Shown here: positions 52,154-59,707 of the stretch, piece by piece | Numbering within the stretch: the first letter of the stretch is position 1 | Layout: each line of letters begins with the position of its first letter | NCBI GenBank assembly: GCA_030531505.1 | Contig: JAUNNH010000013.1 | Location: 1-64,000, forward strand | Direction: 5' to 3' | Length of the DNA stretch: 64,000 nucleotides | Source of the DNA: Eubacteriales bacterium | Lineage (GTDB): Bacteria > Bacillota > Clostridia > Oscillospirales > Oscillospiraceae | Position numbers and translations under genes: made by a program | Notes under the pieces: model-generated | Database searches by the model: none | Told to the model about the DNA's origin: nothing | What the model saw: only the letters and a program-made list of their open reading frames with translations

Positions 52154-53749
52154 ATGAAAGTCCTTTTTGTGGACGACCAGGCCAGCGTGCTGGACGGGCT
52201 GGCCACCGGGCTGAACTTCCCTGAGCTGGGTGTTCGCGACGCTCGCTTTGCATCCGGGACGGACAGTGCCCTCGCCTTGTTGAAGGAACAGCCGGTCGAT
52301 CTCCTGTTTTGTGACATTGAGATGCCGGGGCGAGACGGGATGGAGCTTGCGCGGGAGGTGCGCGAGCGCTGGCCGGAGACGCTGATCGTGCTGCTGACCA
52401 GCCACGCGGAATTCGGCTATGCCCAGGAATGCATGCGCTTGGGCTGCTATGATTACATTCTCCAGCCGGCGCCTTACGATGTGATCGGGCAGGTGATCCG
52501 GCGCGCGCACCAGCAGCTGGAAGAACAGCGGCGCAGGAAGCGGCTCTACGATGTGGGCAGCCGTATGCGGACCAGCGGCATGGAGCTGCTCGATAACCTG
52601 ACGCTCGGACTCCTGAACAAGTCGGAGGAGGAGCGACGAGAAGCTGTCGAAATGCTGAACCTTCTGGACTATCCGCTTGACGCCGGGACGCCGTCCCGCC
52701 TGCTGTCCCTTCATTTTTCCAGTTTCCGAAAAGCTGAATCCGCGCTGAACGCGGAAAAAGAGATCCATCGGGCGCTGGGCGATGCAATGAAGGAGTCGGA
52801 ATTCAGCTTTTCTGCACTTCATTTGAGCGCTCTGGATCACCACGGACGCTTCCTGATGCTGCTCTTTCCTGCGGATCGGGAGCGCCGGGCGGAACTGAGT
52901 GATGAGGATATCCGCCGGTTTTTCGACTGCCTTTGCCGCGCCAGACCATGTGAGCCGATCCAGTGCTGCGCCGGTGCGCAGTTTCCTCTGAATCAGCAAC
53001 GCGGTGAACTGCATCGGATCCGCGAGATCGTTGACGGCAGACAGTCGGCGGAAAATGTGCTGCTTCTTTCAAGCGCGGGCGAGCTTCCGCACTCTCATTT
53101 GTCGCTGGCCGGCGACAGCGCGCGCTGGGCAGCGCTGCTGGCGACCGGTCAGCGCCGCTCGCTTCTGGGCGAGGTGGAGAGCTGCCTGCACAGCATCGAC
53201 GCCATGCCAAGCGGTCGCGGCAAGGCGCTCTGTGAGCTGCATCAGCGCCTGACCCATATCTTTTTCAACTATTTCTACGAGAACGGAACAGACGTCCACC
53301 AGCTTTTTCGGAGCCAATACAGCTACAATGAATATATGAGCAGCTTTTCGGATTCCGAGACGATGCGCGTGGCGGTGGCCTATTTGCTTCGGCAAACTGA
53401 GGAGCTGGAGCAGACAAAGGCGCCTGTTGACAACATCGAACGGGCAAAGTCGTTTATCGCAGAGAATATCTCCAATCCCATTACGGTAAAAGACGTTGCA
53501 GATTATGTGTACATGAGCCCGGAATATTTCACCAAGCTGTTCAAGAAAGAGACCGGCCAGAATATCAAGGAGTATATCACACTGGCCAAAATCGAAGCGG
53601 CCAAGGATTTGCTGGAGCACTCCAGCATGTCGGTCGGCATGGTGGCTCTGGAGCTCGGCTATACCAATTTTTCCCATTTCTCACAGGTGTTCCGGAAGTA
53701 TGAAGACGTGTCCCCCAGCGAATACAGGAGCAAACTCGAGGAAGAATGA
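52154..53749 (+). CDS. YesN-type response regulator with AraC DNA-binding domain
   Basis: The 531-aa protein has an N-terminal receiver (VLFVDDQ, phospho-Asp in LLFCDIEMPGRDG at about residue 55, LLTSHAEF), a long middle region, and two AraC helix-turn-helix motifs at the C-terminus (VKDVADYVYMSPEYFTKLF and GMVALELGYTNFSHFSQVF). The conserved receiver lysine is replaced by Gln (DYILQPA in place of DYLLKP, about residue 105), which may change phosphorylation-dependent switching. The likely target is the set of four 12-bp half-sites at 31481-31598. It ends the locus, followed by a terminator. Confidence 0.9.
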   Translation: MKVLFVDDQASVLDGLATGLNFPELGVRDARFASGTDSALALLKEQPVDLLFCDIEMPGRDGMELAREVRERWPETLIVLLTSHAEFGYAQECMRLGCYDYILQPAPYDVIGQVIRRAHQQLEEQRRRKRLYDVGSRMRTSGMELLDNLTLGLLNKSEEERREAVEMLNLLDYPLDAGTPSRLLSLHFSSFRKAESALNAEKEIHRALGDAMKESEFSFSALHLSALDHHGRFLMLLFPADRERRAELSDEDIRRFFDCLCRARPCEPIQCCAGAQFPLNQQRGELHRIREIVDGRQSAENVLLLSSAGELPHSHLSLAGDSARWAALLATGQRRSLLGEVESCLHSIDAMPSGRGKALCELHQRLTHIFFNYFYENGTDVHQLFRSQYSYNEYMSSFSDSETMRVAVAYLLRQTEELEQTKAPVDNIERAKSFIAENISNPITVKDVADYVYMSPEYFTKLFKKETGQNIKEYITLAKIEAAKDLLEHSSMSVGMVALELGYTNFSHFSQVFRKYEDVSPSEYRSKLEEE

Positions 53750-53856
53750 ACCGGTCACCGATTACCATGCTAATATAGCTCTAACGAAACACTATTTCGC
53801 AACATCCTGAGACAGGAAACTATAGAGCCGCAGCGACTGCAGCAAAAAAGAATCGC

Positions 53857-53885
53857 CCCCTGATGAACTCTTCACTCATCAGGGG
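53857..53885 (+). terminator. terminator of the two-component operon
   Basis: A 10-bp stem (53857-53866 with 53876-53885), loop ACTCTTCAC, with a short following T-rich stretch. Confidence 0.7.
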
Positions 53886-53894
53886 ACTTTGGTT

Positions 53895-54370
53895 TTATCC
53901 GCGGTTCAGAAGATCATAGAGGACGGCCACCTGTTCCAAGACATCGGGGTCGTCGAGCAGGGCGGATGTATACCCGCAGTTCTCAGTTCGTCTCCGAGCT
54001 GAGTGCGGGACTGTTTACCAAGGGCTGTCTGCATCGAGGCGATCATGTTCGCGCGATTGGCGATGTCGGCGTTCATGATAATCTTAGGCTGGCTCTGGAT
54101 TCTGTCAAGAAGACCTCTGTAGAAAGCGTTCTATCTGTATTCACAAATATCTTCTACCCGATATTTTGGGACAACAAACTGATTTGGCGCTTCCATGAAG
54201 TAAGCGCAATCACCGCCCAGCGAGATTTCAAGGACTCGACTGGAGTCAGCCGGGTATCCCATCGCAAGCAGATATAACAGAGAATTTTCACTTGGAATCG
54301 TCTTTTGACGGTCTGCTTTATTTCTATTCATTTGCTGCGTAAACCAGCGGCCTCTTGTCAACCAACCCAT
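53895..54370 (-). pseudogene. broken gene of unknown family
   Basis: On the minus strand a frame runs from the ATG at 54370 (MGWLTRGRWFTQQMNRNKAD) to a TAG near 54131, and the same frame continues past the stop as NAFYRGLLDRIQSQPKII and QTALGKQSRTQLGDELRTAG. One base then appears to be missing, and the reading resumes in another frame as YTSALLDDPDVLEQVAVLYD and ends NRG at TAA 53897-53895. One in-frame stop and one frameshift in otherwise good coding sequence mark a decayed gene of about 158 codons. I do not recognise the family. It lies in the mobile-DNA debris at the right edge of the esterase locus. Confidence 0.6.
54342..54357 (-). other. 16-bp match to tRNA-Pro anticodon/T-arm region, inverted
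   Basis: The minus strand here reads CAAGAGGCCGCTGGTT, identical to tRNA-Pro positions 25633-25648. A chance match of this length to a given 76-nt gene is improbable in 64 kb. It could be a remnant of an integrase attachment core, but it is in inverted orientation, so it is not a simple attL/attR pair. Confidence 0.45.
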
Positions 54371-54478
54371 GTTCGCAAATCACTTGATCCTTTGCGGAGA
54401 TTCCGGTTCAGTTACCCACTTCGCAGCGGAACAATTTCCAAGGAAGGGCGTCCCATTTGTGAAAGCATGAAAAGCTGA

Positions 54479-54562
54479 AGAATACCAACTGTCAAGGCTA
54501 TGGAATTGGTGCAGCTCAAAGTGAACACCTTTTACCGTCGGGTTAAAGAATTAGGACTATAG
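54479..54562 (+). pseudogene. C-terminal remnant of a serine recombinase/resolvase
   Basis: After a TGA at 54476-54478 the frame reads PTVKAMELVQLKVNTFYRRV, then KELGL and TAG. The NTFYRRVKE ending is typical of the helix-turn-helix tail of resolvase/invertase-type recombinases. Only about 27 codons remain. Its stop codon overlaps the AGGAGG ribosome site of the next gene. Confidence 0.6.
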
Positions 54563-54571
54563 GAGGCTATT

Positions 54572-54661
54572 ATGAAATTCAAGAGGTTCGTTCTTGTCCT
54601 TGTTCTTGTAATTATCGTTGTTTTCGTTGGATACAGCCATTCAAAAACCAAAATGATGTTA
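54572..54661 (+). repeat. direct repeat, right copy (pairs with 25758-25847)
   Basis: 90 bp covering the signal-anchor of the following gene, 86/90 identical by eye to the copy behind tRNA-Pro, same orientation, 28.8 kb apart. Confidence 0.8.
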
Positions 54662-55126
54662 CACTCAATTCCTTACCAGAGCAGCAGTACTCCGAAAACG
54701 ACAGTGAAACCAGTGACGACTGTAAAACCGACGACGAGGGTTGCCGTCTCCCGTACATGGACAGGGGCACCGTATACAGGGATGTATGTCCCTACGGTAC
54801 CGGAAGCCTGGCAATGGAAAGGATCGGATTACCATACGGTAAAAAGCAGCTACGGAAAAGAAATGAAGACGGAGAAGTACCTATACTACATCGGAGATAA
54901 CAAGTATACGATCTATGTGGATAAGGACGACACCGTTGTAAAAGTCGAACTAACCGCTATCCGTCCTGAGAAATCAACCGCCAAAACGGGAAAGCGCCGA
55001 AGTGTCATACCGTCCCCGGATACCTCCGGCTACTACAGCGCAGAAGACTTTTATGACTATTATCGGGATGATTTCAGCGACTATGAGGATGCAGAGGATT
55101 ACTACAATTCGCATGGCGGGTGGTAA
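54572..55126 (+). CDS. membrane-anchored small protein of unknown function (MKFKRF protein)
   Basis: The 184-aa protein starts after AGGAGG. It has a basic start and one hydrophobic span (MKFKRFVLVLVLVIIVVFVG), a short T/K/P linker, a folded part with WQWKGSDYHTVKSSYGKEMK and strand-like repeats, and an acidic, tyrosine-rich tail with D/Y repeats (FYDYYRDDFSDYEDAEDYY). It is predicted to be anchored to the membrane and exposed outside. No family was recognised. The start of the gene is duplicated at 25758. Its GC content is lower than that of the neighbours, in line with foreign origin. Confidence 0.65.
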   Translation: MKFKRFVLVLVLVIIVVFVGYSHSKTKMMLHSIPYQSSSTPKTTVKPVTTVKPTTRVAVSRTWTGAPYTGMYVPTVPEAWQWKGSDYHTVKSSYGKEMKTEKYLYYIGDNKYTIYVDKDDTVVKVELTAIRPEKSTAKTGKRRSVIPSPDTSGYYSAEDFYDYYRDDFSDYEDAEDYYNSHGGW

Positions 55127-55289
55127 TCTGAAGAGATTTCCTTATGAAAGAAGCGAGGGGCTTACCCTGCAGTTCGAACCACAATCCGCTTTTTCGCGCA
55201 GACGCTAAACGGGGATGCTGGAGTGGATATCCCTGGACGGAAACATCTCGCATGATGAAATTGGAAAGCTGCATGAAACGGAGGCTATG

Positions 55290-55790
55290 ATGGAATTCAC
55301 CAAGAAAGCGTACCCTGTTTTTGAGATGTTCAATGACCGCTGGGCGCTGGCCACGGCGGGGAGCATCGAGGATTACAACACCATGACGATCGCCTGGGGC
55401 AGCATGGGCACCATCTGGGGGCCGCCCCATCAGGGGAAAGCGATCCTGACGATCTATGTTTCCCCGGCGCGGTATACCCACGGCTATTTGGAGAAGAACG
55501 ACTATTTCACCGTGAGCTTCTTCCCGGAGCAGTACCGCCGCGACCTGGGTATCCTCGGAAGCCGATCCGGCCGGGACGGGGACAAGGTGGCGCTGACGGC
55601 TCTGGAGCCGGTGGCGGTGGAGCATGGGGTGGACTTCAAGCAGGCGGAGCTGACCTTCGTCTGCAAGAAACTCTATACCCACCAGTTCGAGATAGAGCAG
55701 GTCCCGCCGGAGGTGGCAGACTGGATCTACACGCGGGTCCCGCCCCATACCATGTTTATCGGGGAGATCGTGACGGTGATCGAGCGATGA
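55290..55790 (+). CDS. flavin reductase family protein
   Basis: I place the start at the second of two adjacent ATG codons (55290), since GGAGG lies 5 bp upstream of it and the protein then opens MEFTKKAYPVFEMFNDRWAL. The 166-aa split-barrel protein shows the pattern of the flavin reductase/FMN-binding family: ATAGSIEDYNTMTIAWGSMG, YVSPARYTHGYLEKNDYFTVS and LGILGSRSGRDGDKVA, the last two framing the FMN phosphate site. It probably binds FMN and acts in electron transfer. It overlaps the macrodomain gene by 4 bp. Confidence 0.8.
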   Translation: MEFTKKAYPVFEMFNDRWALATAGSIEDYNTMTIAWGSMGTIWGPPHQGKAILTIYVSPARYTHGYLEKNDYFTVSFFPEQYRRDLGILGSRSGRDGDKVALTALEPVAVEHGVDFKQAELTFVCKKLYTHQFEIEQVPPEVADWIYTRVPPHTMFIGEIVTVIER

Positions 55791-56569
55791 GACGAGAGGA
55801 ACAATTGCGTTTTCTGACCGAAACGCTGCTGGATGAGATGCCGGCATACCGGGGAGAGGCGAGACGCCTGGGTGATGACGCGGAGAGCCGCCGCTATCTT
55901 CTGCGCTGCCTGATGAACGTCCGCGAGCCGAGGGCGCTCTCGCCGCGTTTCCGCGCGGAGCAGGACGCGCTGCTCTCCGCGGAGCGCGAGGCAAGGGGCG
56001 TCGTCCGCGTCGCGGACCTGCCCGGCATCCCCTCCGACGGGCGTCTCGTCCTCTGGCAGGGGGATATCACCCGCCTGGATGCGGATGCCATCGTGAACGC
56101 CGCCAATTCTCAGCTGCTCGGCTGCTTCCGCCCCGGCCACAACTGTATCGACAATGTCATCCACTCGGCGGCGGGGCTGCAGCTGCGGGAGGAGTGCGCC
56201 GCGCTTATGCGGGCCCAGGGCCATGAGGAGCCGACCGGGCGGGCCAAGCTCACCGGGGGCTATAACCTCCCCGCGAAGCACGTCCTGCATACGGTCGGGC
56301 CTATCATTGAAGGAGCGGTCACGGCGGAGGACCGGGCGCTGCTGGCCTCCTGCTACCGCGCCTGCCTGGACCTCGCGGCGGAGAAAGGGCTCAGGAGCGT
56401 GGCCTTCTGCTGCATCTCCACCGGCGTGTTCCGCTTCCCGAAGGAGGAGGCCGCCCGAATCGCCGTCAGCACCGTGCGGGACTGGCTGAAAACCGGTGAC
56501 ATGGAGAGGGTCGTCTTCTGCGTCCACGGCGACGAAAACCGGCGAATCTACCAGACCTTACTGGTATAA
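55787..56569 (+). CDS. zinc-dependent macrodomain ADP-ribosylhydrolase
   Basis: The 260-aa protein has an N-terminal helical part (about residues 1-75), then a macrodomain with LWQGDITRLDADAIVNAANS, the Zn-macro signature LGCFRPGHNCIDNVIHSAAG with Cys/His ligands (about 117-136), and the phosphate loop ISTGVFRFPKEEAA. Macrodomains of this class remove ADP-ribose from proteins and are coded beside class-M sirtuins. Here the sirtuin is convergent, sharing a terminator. A 4-bp overlap couples it to the flavin reductase upstream. Confidence 0.9.
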   Translation: MRREEQLRFLTETLLDEMPAYRGEARRLGDDAESRRYLLRCLMNVREPRALSPRFRAEQDALLSAEREARGVVRVADLPGIPSDGRLVLWQGDITRLDADAIVNAANSQLLGCFRPGHNCIDNVIHSAAGLQLREECAALMRAQGHEEPTGRAKLTGGYNLPAKHVLHTVGPIIEGAVTAEDRALLASCYRACLDLAAEKGLRSVAFCCISTGVFRFPKEEAARIAVSTVRDWLKTGDMERVVFCVHGDENRRIYQTLLV

Positions 56570-56580
56570 GTATAGGAATA

Positions 56581-56620
56581 AGCACCGGTCCCCGTCCGGA
56601 AACGGACGGGGACCGGTGCT
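56581..56620. terminator. bidirectional terminator between macrodomain and sirtuin genes
   Basis: A perfect 18-bp stem (56581-56598 with 56603-56620) with a GAAA loop. A short T-rich stretch follows on the plus strand. Confidence 0.85.
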
Positions 56621-56637
56621 GTTTCGTCTTTCAGGGG

Positions 56638-57594
56638 TCAAAGGGAAGCGGCATCCTGAAGCCCGGCTGCGATGTCCGCAATGCTCTGCGCCATATCGGC
56701 GTTGATGCCGATCGCTCGCTCGCCGAGACTTGCCGGGACCATGGCCTTGCTGCGGCTGAGGCGGATCAGGCGGATATTCTCGTGCTCCCGCGCCAGCTTC
56801 TCAAAGGGGAAGCGGATAATAGTCGGCGTGTTGAAGCCCACACCCAGCTCCAGCAGGACGGTATTCTGATCCAGACACGCCGAAAGAAAACGGCTGAAGC
56901 GATCTTCGGCGGCGTGCCAGTTCTCGTCCTCCACGAAGTGATCGTCGCTGCGCAGATTCATGGCCATCTCGCCGCCGCAGACCGGGCAGCGGGGCACCAG
57001 CGCGCTCGGGATCCGTGCGCCTTGCCGTTCCTTCTCCATCTGCCTGAAGAGCGCTTCGGCCTCGTAGGTCTTAGGATGACAGCCCCGCTTGCACTGGATC
57101 CGCCTGTAGCTGCCCTGCGTCGCGAAGATCCGCTCCGGCGAGAGCCCCGCCTTCTCAAACTGCCCGTCCACATTGGTGCTGAGCAGAAAGAGCTCCTTGC
57201 CCGTCAGCGCGTCCAGGACCGTCCGGTGCAGCGGCGTCACGTCCAGGTCGATCCCGGCGATCAGCGCCATATGCGACCAGTAGCCCCAGCGGCTCTCTTC
57301 GTCGGGAAAAGGGTAGAAGCCGGCGGAGTACATGTCGCGCATATACGGTCCCTTGCCGTAGACCTTCTGAAACGCGGCAAAGTTCTCCTCAAAGAAGGTC
57401 CCGCCGTATTGCGCCCCGGCTGCGGCGCTCATGCCGGCGCCCGCGCCGAGCAGCACATGATCCGCCTCCCGGATGAACGCGACAGCCCGCGCGATCTGTT
57501 CCTCATAGGGGGAACTCTGGTTGACATAATCACGAGCGTAGTCGGCGGAGAGAAAGTCTGAGAAGCGGATCTTCTTGGAATCCCGGTTGAACAT
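56638..57594 (-). CDS. class M sirtuin (SirTM-type protein ADP-ribosyltransferase)
   Basis: The ATG at 57594 follows AAAGGAGG; the longer frame toward 57750 runs through the divergent promoter region. The 318-aa protein has the sirtuin NAD site LLGAGAGMSAAAG (about residues 47-59), STNVDGQFEKAG, and TQGS where classical sirtuins carry the catalytic His, a known SirTM feature (Gln for His). Zinc-ribbon-like cysteines follow (CKRGC and CPVCGG). SirTMs ADP-ribosylate lipoylated carrier proteins rather than deacetylate. The usual partners GcvH-L and LplA2 are not in this window. Confidence 0.85.
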   Translation of the reverse strand: MFNRDSKKIRFSDFLSADYARDYVNQSSPYEEQIARAVAFIREADHVLLGAGAGMSAAAGAQYGGTFFEENFAAFQKVYGKGPYMRDMYSAGFYPFPDEESRWGYWSHMALIAGIDLDVTPLHRTVLDALTGKELFLLSTNVDGQFEKAGLSPERIFATQGSYRRIQCKRGCHPKTYEAEALFRQMEKERQGARIPSALVPRCPVCGGEMAMNLRSDDHFVEDENWHAAEDRFSRFLSACLDQNTVLLELGVGFNTPTIIRFPFEKLAREHENIRLIRLSRSKAMVPASLGERAIGINADMAQSIADIAAGLQDAASL

Positions 57595-57663
57595 GGGCAG
57601 GCCTCCTTTGATATTGCTGCCTTCCAGTATAGTGGAAAACGAGGTGTTTCGCAAGTGTGCCGC

Positions 57664-57713
57664 TTGACATGCGAACGATCGTTCGCTATAATGATGTGCG
57701 AACGAACGGTCGC
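57664..57713 (+). promoter_or_regulatory. promoter and double TetR-type operator
   Basis: TTGACA (57664-57669), 17 bp, TATAAT (57687-57692) is a consensus promoter. A perfect 16-bp palindrome GCGAACGATCGTTCGC (57671-57686) fills the spacer, and a second, imperfect copy GCGAACGAACGGTCGC lies at 57698-57713. Bound repressor would block the promoter, giving autoregulation of the tetR gene that starts at 57737. Confidence 0.9.
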
Positions 57714-57736
57714 ATCTTGCTCGGAGGAGGAAGAGA

Positions 57737-58366
57737 ATGGCAAAGGACACAAGAGAGAGAATCCTGCTGGCGGCGCTGGAGATGTTCTCCCGAAACGGCT
57801 ATGCCGGCACAAATATCCGGGAGCTTGCAGGCTCGCTGGGGATGGGCAAGTCCTCTCTGTACCGGCATTTTGAGAGCAAGGAGGCGGTCTGGAACGCTCT
57901 GCTCGACAAGATGATCGCCTACTACGCGGAGCATTTCGGCTCGGCGGAGCATCTGCCGCCCGTGCCGGATTCGGCGGAGGAACTGGTCGCGCTGACGATG
58001 CGGATGGTGGACTTTACGGTACACGATGAGAAGGTCGTGATGACGCGCAAGCTGCTCGCGATCGAGCAGTTTCGCGACGAGCGGGCGCGGGCGCTGGCGT
58101 CGAAGCACTTTCTGACGGGACTCACGGACATGTTCACGCCCCTCTTCGCGGCGATGATGGACAAGGGGATCCTCCGGCGGGACGATCCGCGGATGCTTGC
58201 CTTTGCCTACACCGCGCCGATCTCCGCCCTGATTCACCTGTGCGACCGGGAACCGGAGAAGACAGAGAAAGCGGTCCGGCAAGTCGAGGCCTTCAGCCGC
58301 CATTTCATCCTAACATACGGGTGCGGAAAACGGTGCCCTCGCCCGGAGGAGACCGGGATCCTATGA
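57737..58366 (+). CDS. TetR family transcriptional regulator
   Basis: The 209-aa protein has the TetR helix-turn-helix RERILLAALEMFSRNGYAGT and IRELAGSLGMGKSSLYRHFE in residues 6-50, then a helical ligand-binding domain. Its ATG follows GGAGGA and sits 23 bp after the second operator copy. Ligand unknown. It overlaps the next gene, a 65-aa membrane protein, by 4 bp; that protein may be its main regulated partner. Confidence 0.9.
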   Translation: MAKDTRERILLAALEMFSRNGYAGTNIRELAGSLGMGKSSLYRHFESKEAVWNALLDKMIAYYAEHFGSAEHLPPVPDSAEELVALTMRMVDFTVHDEKVVMTRKLLAIEQFRDERARALASKHFLTGLTDMFTPLFAAMMDKGILRRDDPRMLAFAYTAPISALIHLCDREPEKTEKAVRQVEAFSRHFILTYGCGKRCPRPEETGIL

Positions 58367-58560
58367 TAACGGATATCGCCATCCCTCTGGGCACGGTGAT
58401 CGTCTGTTCCATCGGCGTTGCCATCGCGGACAACATGGTTCCCGGCATCGACAAGCTGTCCATCGGGGAGTTCTCCTCCGTTGGTCTGGGCGTCATGATG
58501 ATCGTGCTGTCTCTCTTCTGCAGATACGGTGCGGAAGTATGCGGCGGGAAGCCGGTATAG
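58363..58560 (+). CDS. 65-aa membrane protein
   Basis: The ATG at 58363 overlaps the TetR stop (ATGA) and follows CCGGAGGAG. The protein has two hydrophobic stretches, IAIPLGTVIVCSIGVAIADN and VGLGVMMIVLSLFC, and a short tail with Cys. Translational coupling to the TetR gene suggests a common function. No family was recognised. Confidence 0.65.
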   Translation: MITDIAIPLGTVIVCSIGVAIADNMVPGIDKLSIGEFSSVGLGVMMIVLSLFCRYGAEVCGGKPV

Positions 58561-58583
58561 AATACGAAGAAGGCTGATATCAC

Positions 58584-59081
58584 GTGGAAAGCGAAAGACT
58601 GATCATAGATCAAATCGGAGAGACCGACAAAGAGGATTACTTTATCAACATCTCCCACGACAAAAAGGTGCTGGAAACCTTTATCTGCCGCTATGCGGAA
58701 ACGATAGAGGAATTCGATTTTTCCTCCTATCCGGGAAGACAGGATCTGTTTGCGATCCGATTGAAGGAAACCGGACGTCTCATCGGGATCATCAGTTGCT
58801 TCGACGAGAAGGACGGCTCCTGCGAGATCGGATACGGGATCGGCTCCGGGTACTGGAGCCGGGGCTATGCGACGGAGGCTGTTCATCGCTTCCTGGAGTA
58901 TCTGTTCCGGGAGAAGGGGCTGAAAACCGTCTATGCTTCTTTCTTCACCGGGAATGACGCCTCCCGGCGCGTGATGGAGAAATGCGGCATGCAGTACAGC
59001 CATTTCGCGGAAAAAGAACTGATCTATCTGGATGTCCCCCGGGATCTTACCTATTACGTGATTCGAAGAGGCACGCTATGA
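58584..59081 (+). CDS. GNAT family N-acetyltransferase (RimJ/RimL-like)
   Basis: The 165-aa protein starts at GTG. It has the GNAT core: GRLIGIISCFDEKDGSCEIG, the acetyl-CoA site GYGIGSGYWSRGYATEAVHR (about residues 83-102) and FTGNDASRRVMEKCGMQYSH. The form resembles RimL-type protein or small-molecule acetyltransferases. It overlaps the next gene by 4 bp. Confidence 0.85.
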   Translation: MESERLIIDQIGETDKEDYFINISHDKKVLETFICRYAETIEEFDFSSYPGRQDLFAIRLKETGRLIGIISCFDEKDGSCEIGYGIGSGYWSRGYATEAVHRFLEYLFREKGLKTVYASFFTGNDASRRVMEKCGMQYSHFAEKELIYLDVPRDLTYYVIRRGTL

Positions 59082-59701
59082 CAGTGGAGCTTAACCCGAA
59101 TGAAACAAACCGTGCCCTGGCTTATAAGCTTTGGCTGCGGGCGCCAAATCCGATGGTGACCTTTTTCAAGACGCTGGATGTGACAAATCTGATCCGTGTC
59201 AGCAAGAGAACGGGACTCAAATTCAACATGCTGCTCTGCTGGTGCATCGGGAAAGCCGCCGCTTCCGTCAAAGAGTTCTATCTTCTGCCGGTCGGTGACA
59301 AGCTGATGCAGTATGACAGCCTCGCGGTCAATACAATCGTCAAAAACAGGCTTGGAGAAGTCAGCTCCTGCGACATTCTGTTTTCCGATGATTTGAAAGC
59401 CTTTGACTGCGAATATCGGATGTATACCTCACAAACGGCAGAGAGCGGTCAGGACCGGGATTTGTCCGCCGACTGTATGGTGATCGGCACTTCCGCCATT
59501 GTGGACACGGAGCTCGACGGGGCGGTCGGCATGAACAGCGGAATCTATAACAACCCGTTTCTGATCTGGGGCCGATACCGGAAAAAGCTCTTTCGGTTCG
59601 TTCTGCCGATCTCGTTTCAATTTCACCATGTCCAGATGGACGGAGCGCATGCGGGCAGGTTTCTGGAAAGCCTGCAAAGAGAAATCCAGGATTTGAGGTA
59701 A
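59078..59701 (+). CDS. chloramphenicol acetyltransferase-like protein
   Basis: The 207-aa protein has the CAT fold: LNPNETNRALAYKLWLRAPN at the start, FNMLLCWCIGKA, and the catalytic motif FQFHHVQMDGAHAGRFLES (HHxxxDG, about residues 183-189). CAT-type trimers acetylate chloramphenicol or other hydroxyl compounds. Whether it confers resistance cannot be told. It is translationally coupled to the GNAT upstream by a 4-bp overlap. Confidence 0.8.
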   Translation: MTVELNPNETNRALAYKLWLRAPNPMVTFFKTLDVTNLIRVSKRTGLKFNMLLCWCIGKAAASVKEFYLLPVGDKLMQYDSLAVNTIVKNRLGEVSSCDILFSDDLKAFDCEYRMYTSQTAESGQDRDLSADCMVIGTSAIVDTELDGAVGMNSGIYNNPFLIWGRYRKKLFRFVLPISFQFHHVQMDGAHAGRFLESLQREIQDLR

Positions 59702-59707
59702 TTGTCC

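Noticed and set aside
25594..54370. A simple tRNA-integrated island with attL/attR direct repeats
   Set aside because: The tRNA-derived 16-mer at the right edge is inverted relative to the tRNA, and no integrase gene is intact; only the 90-bp gene-start repeat is direct.
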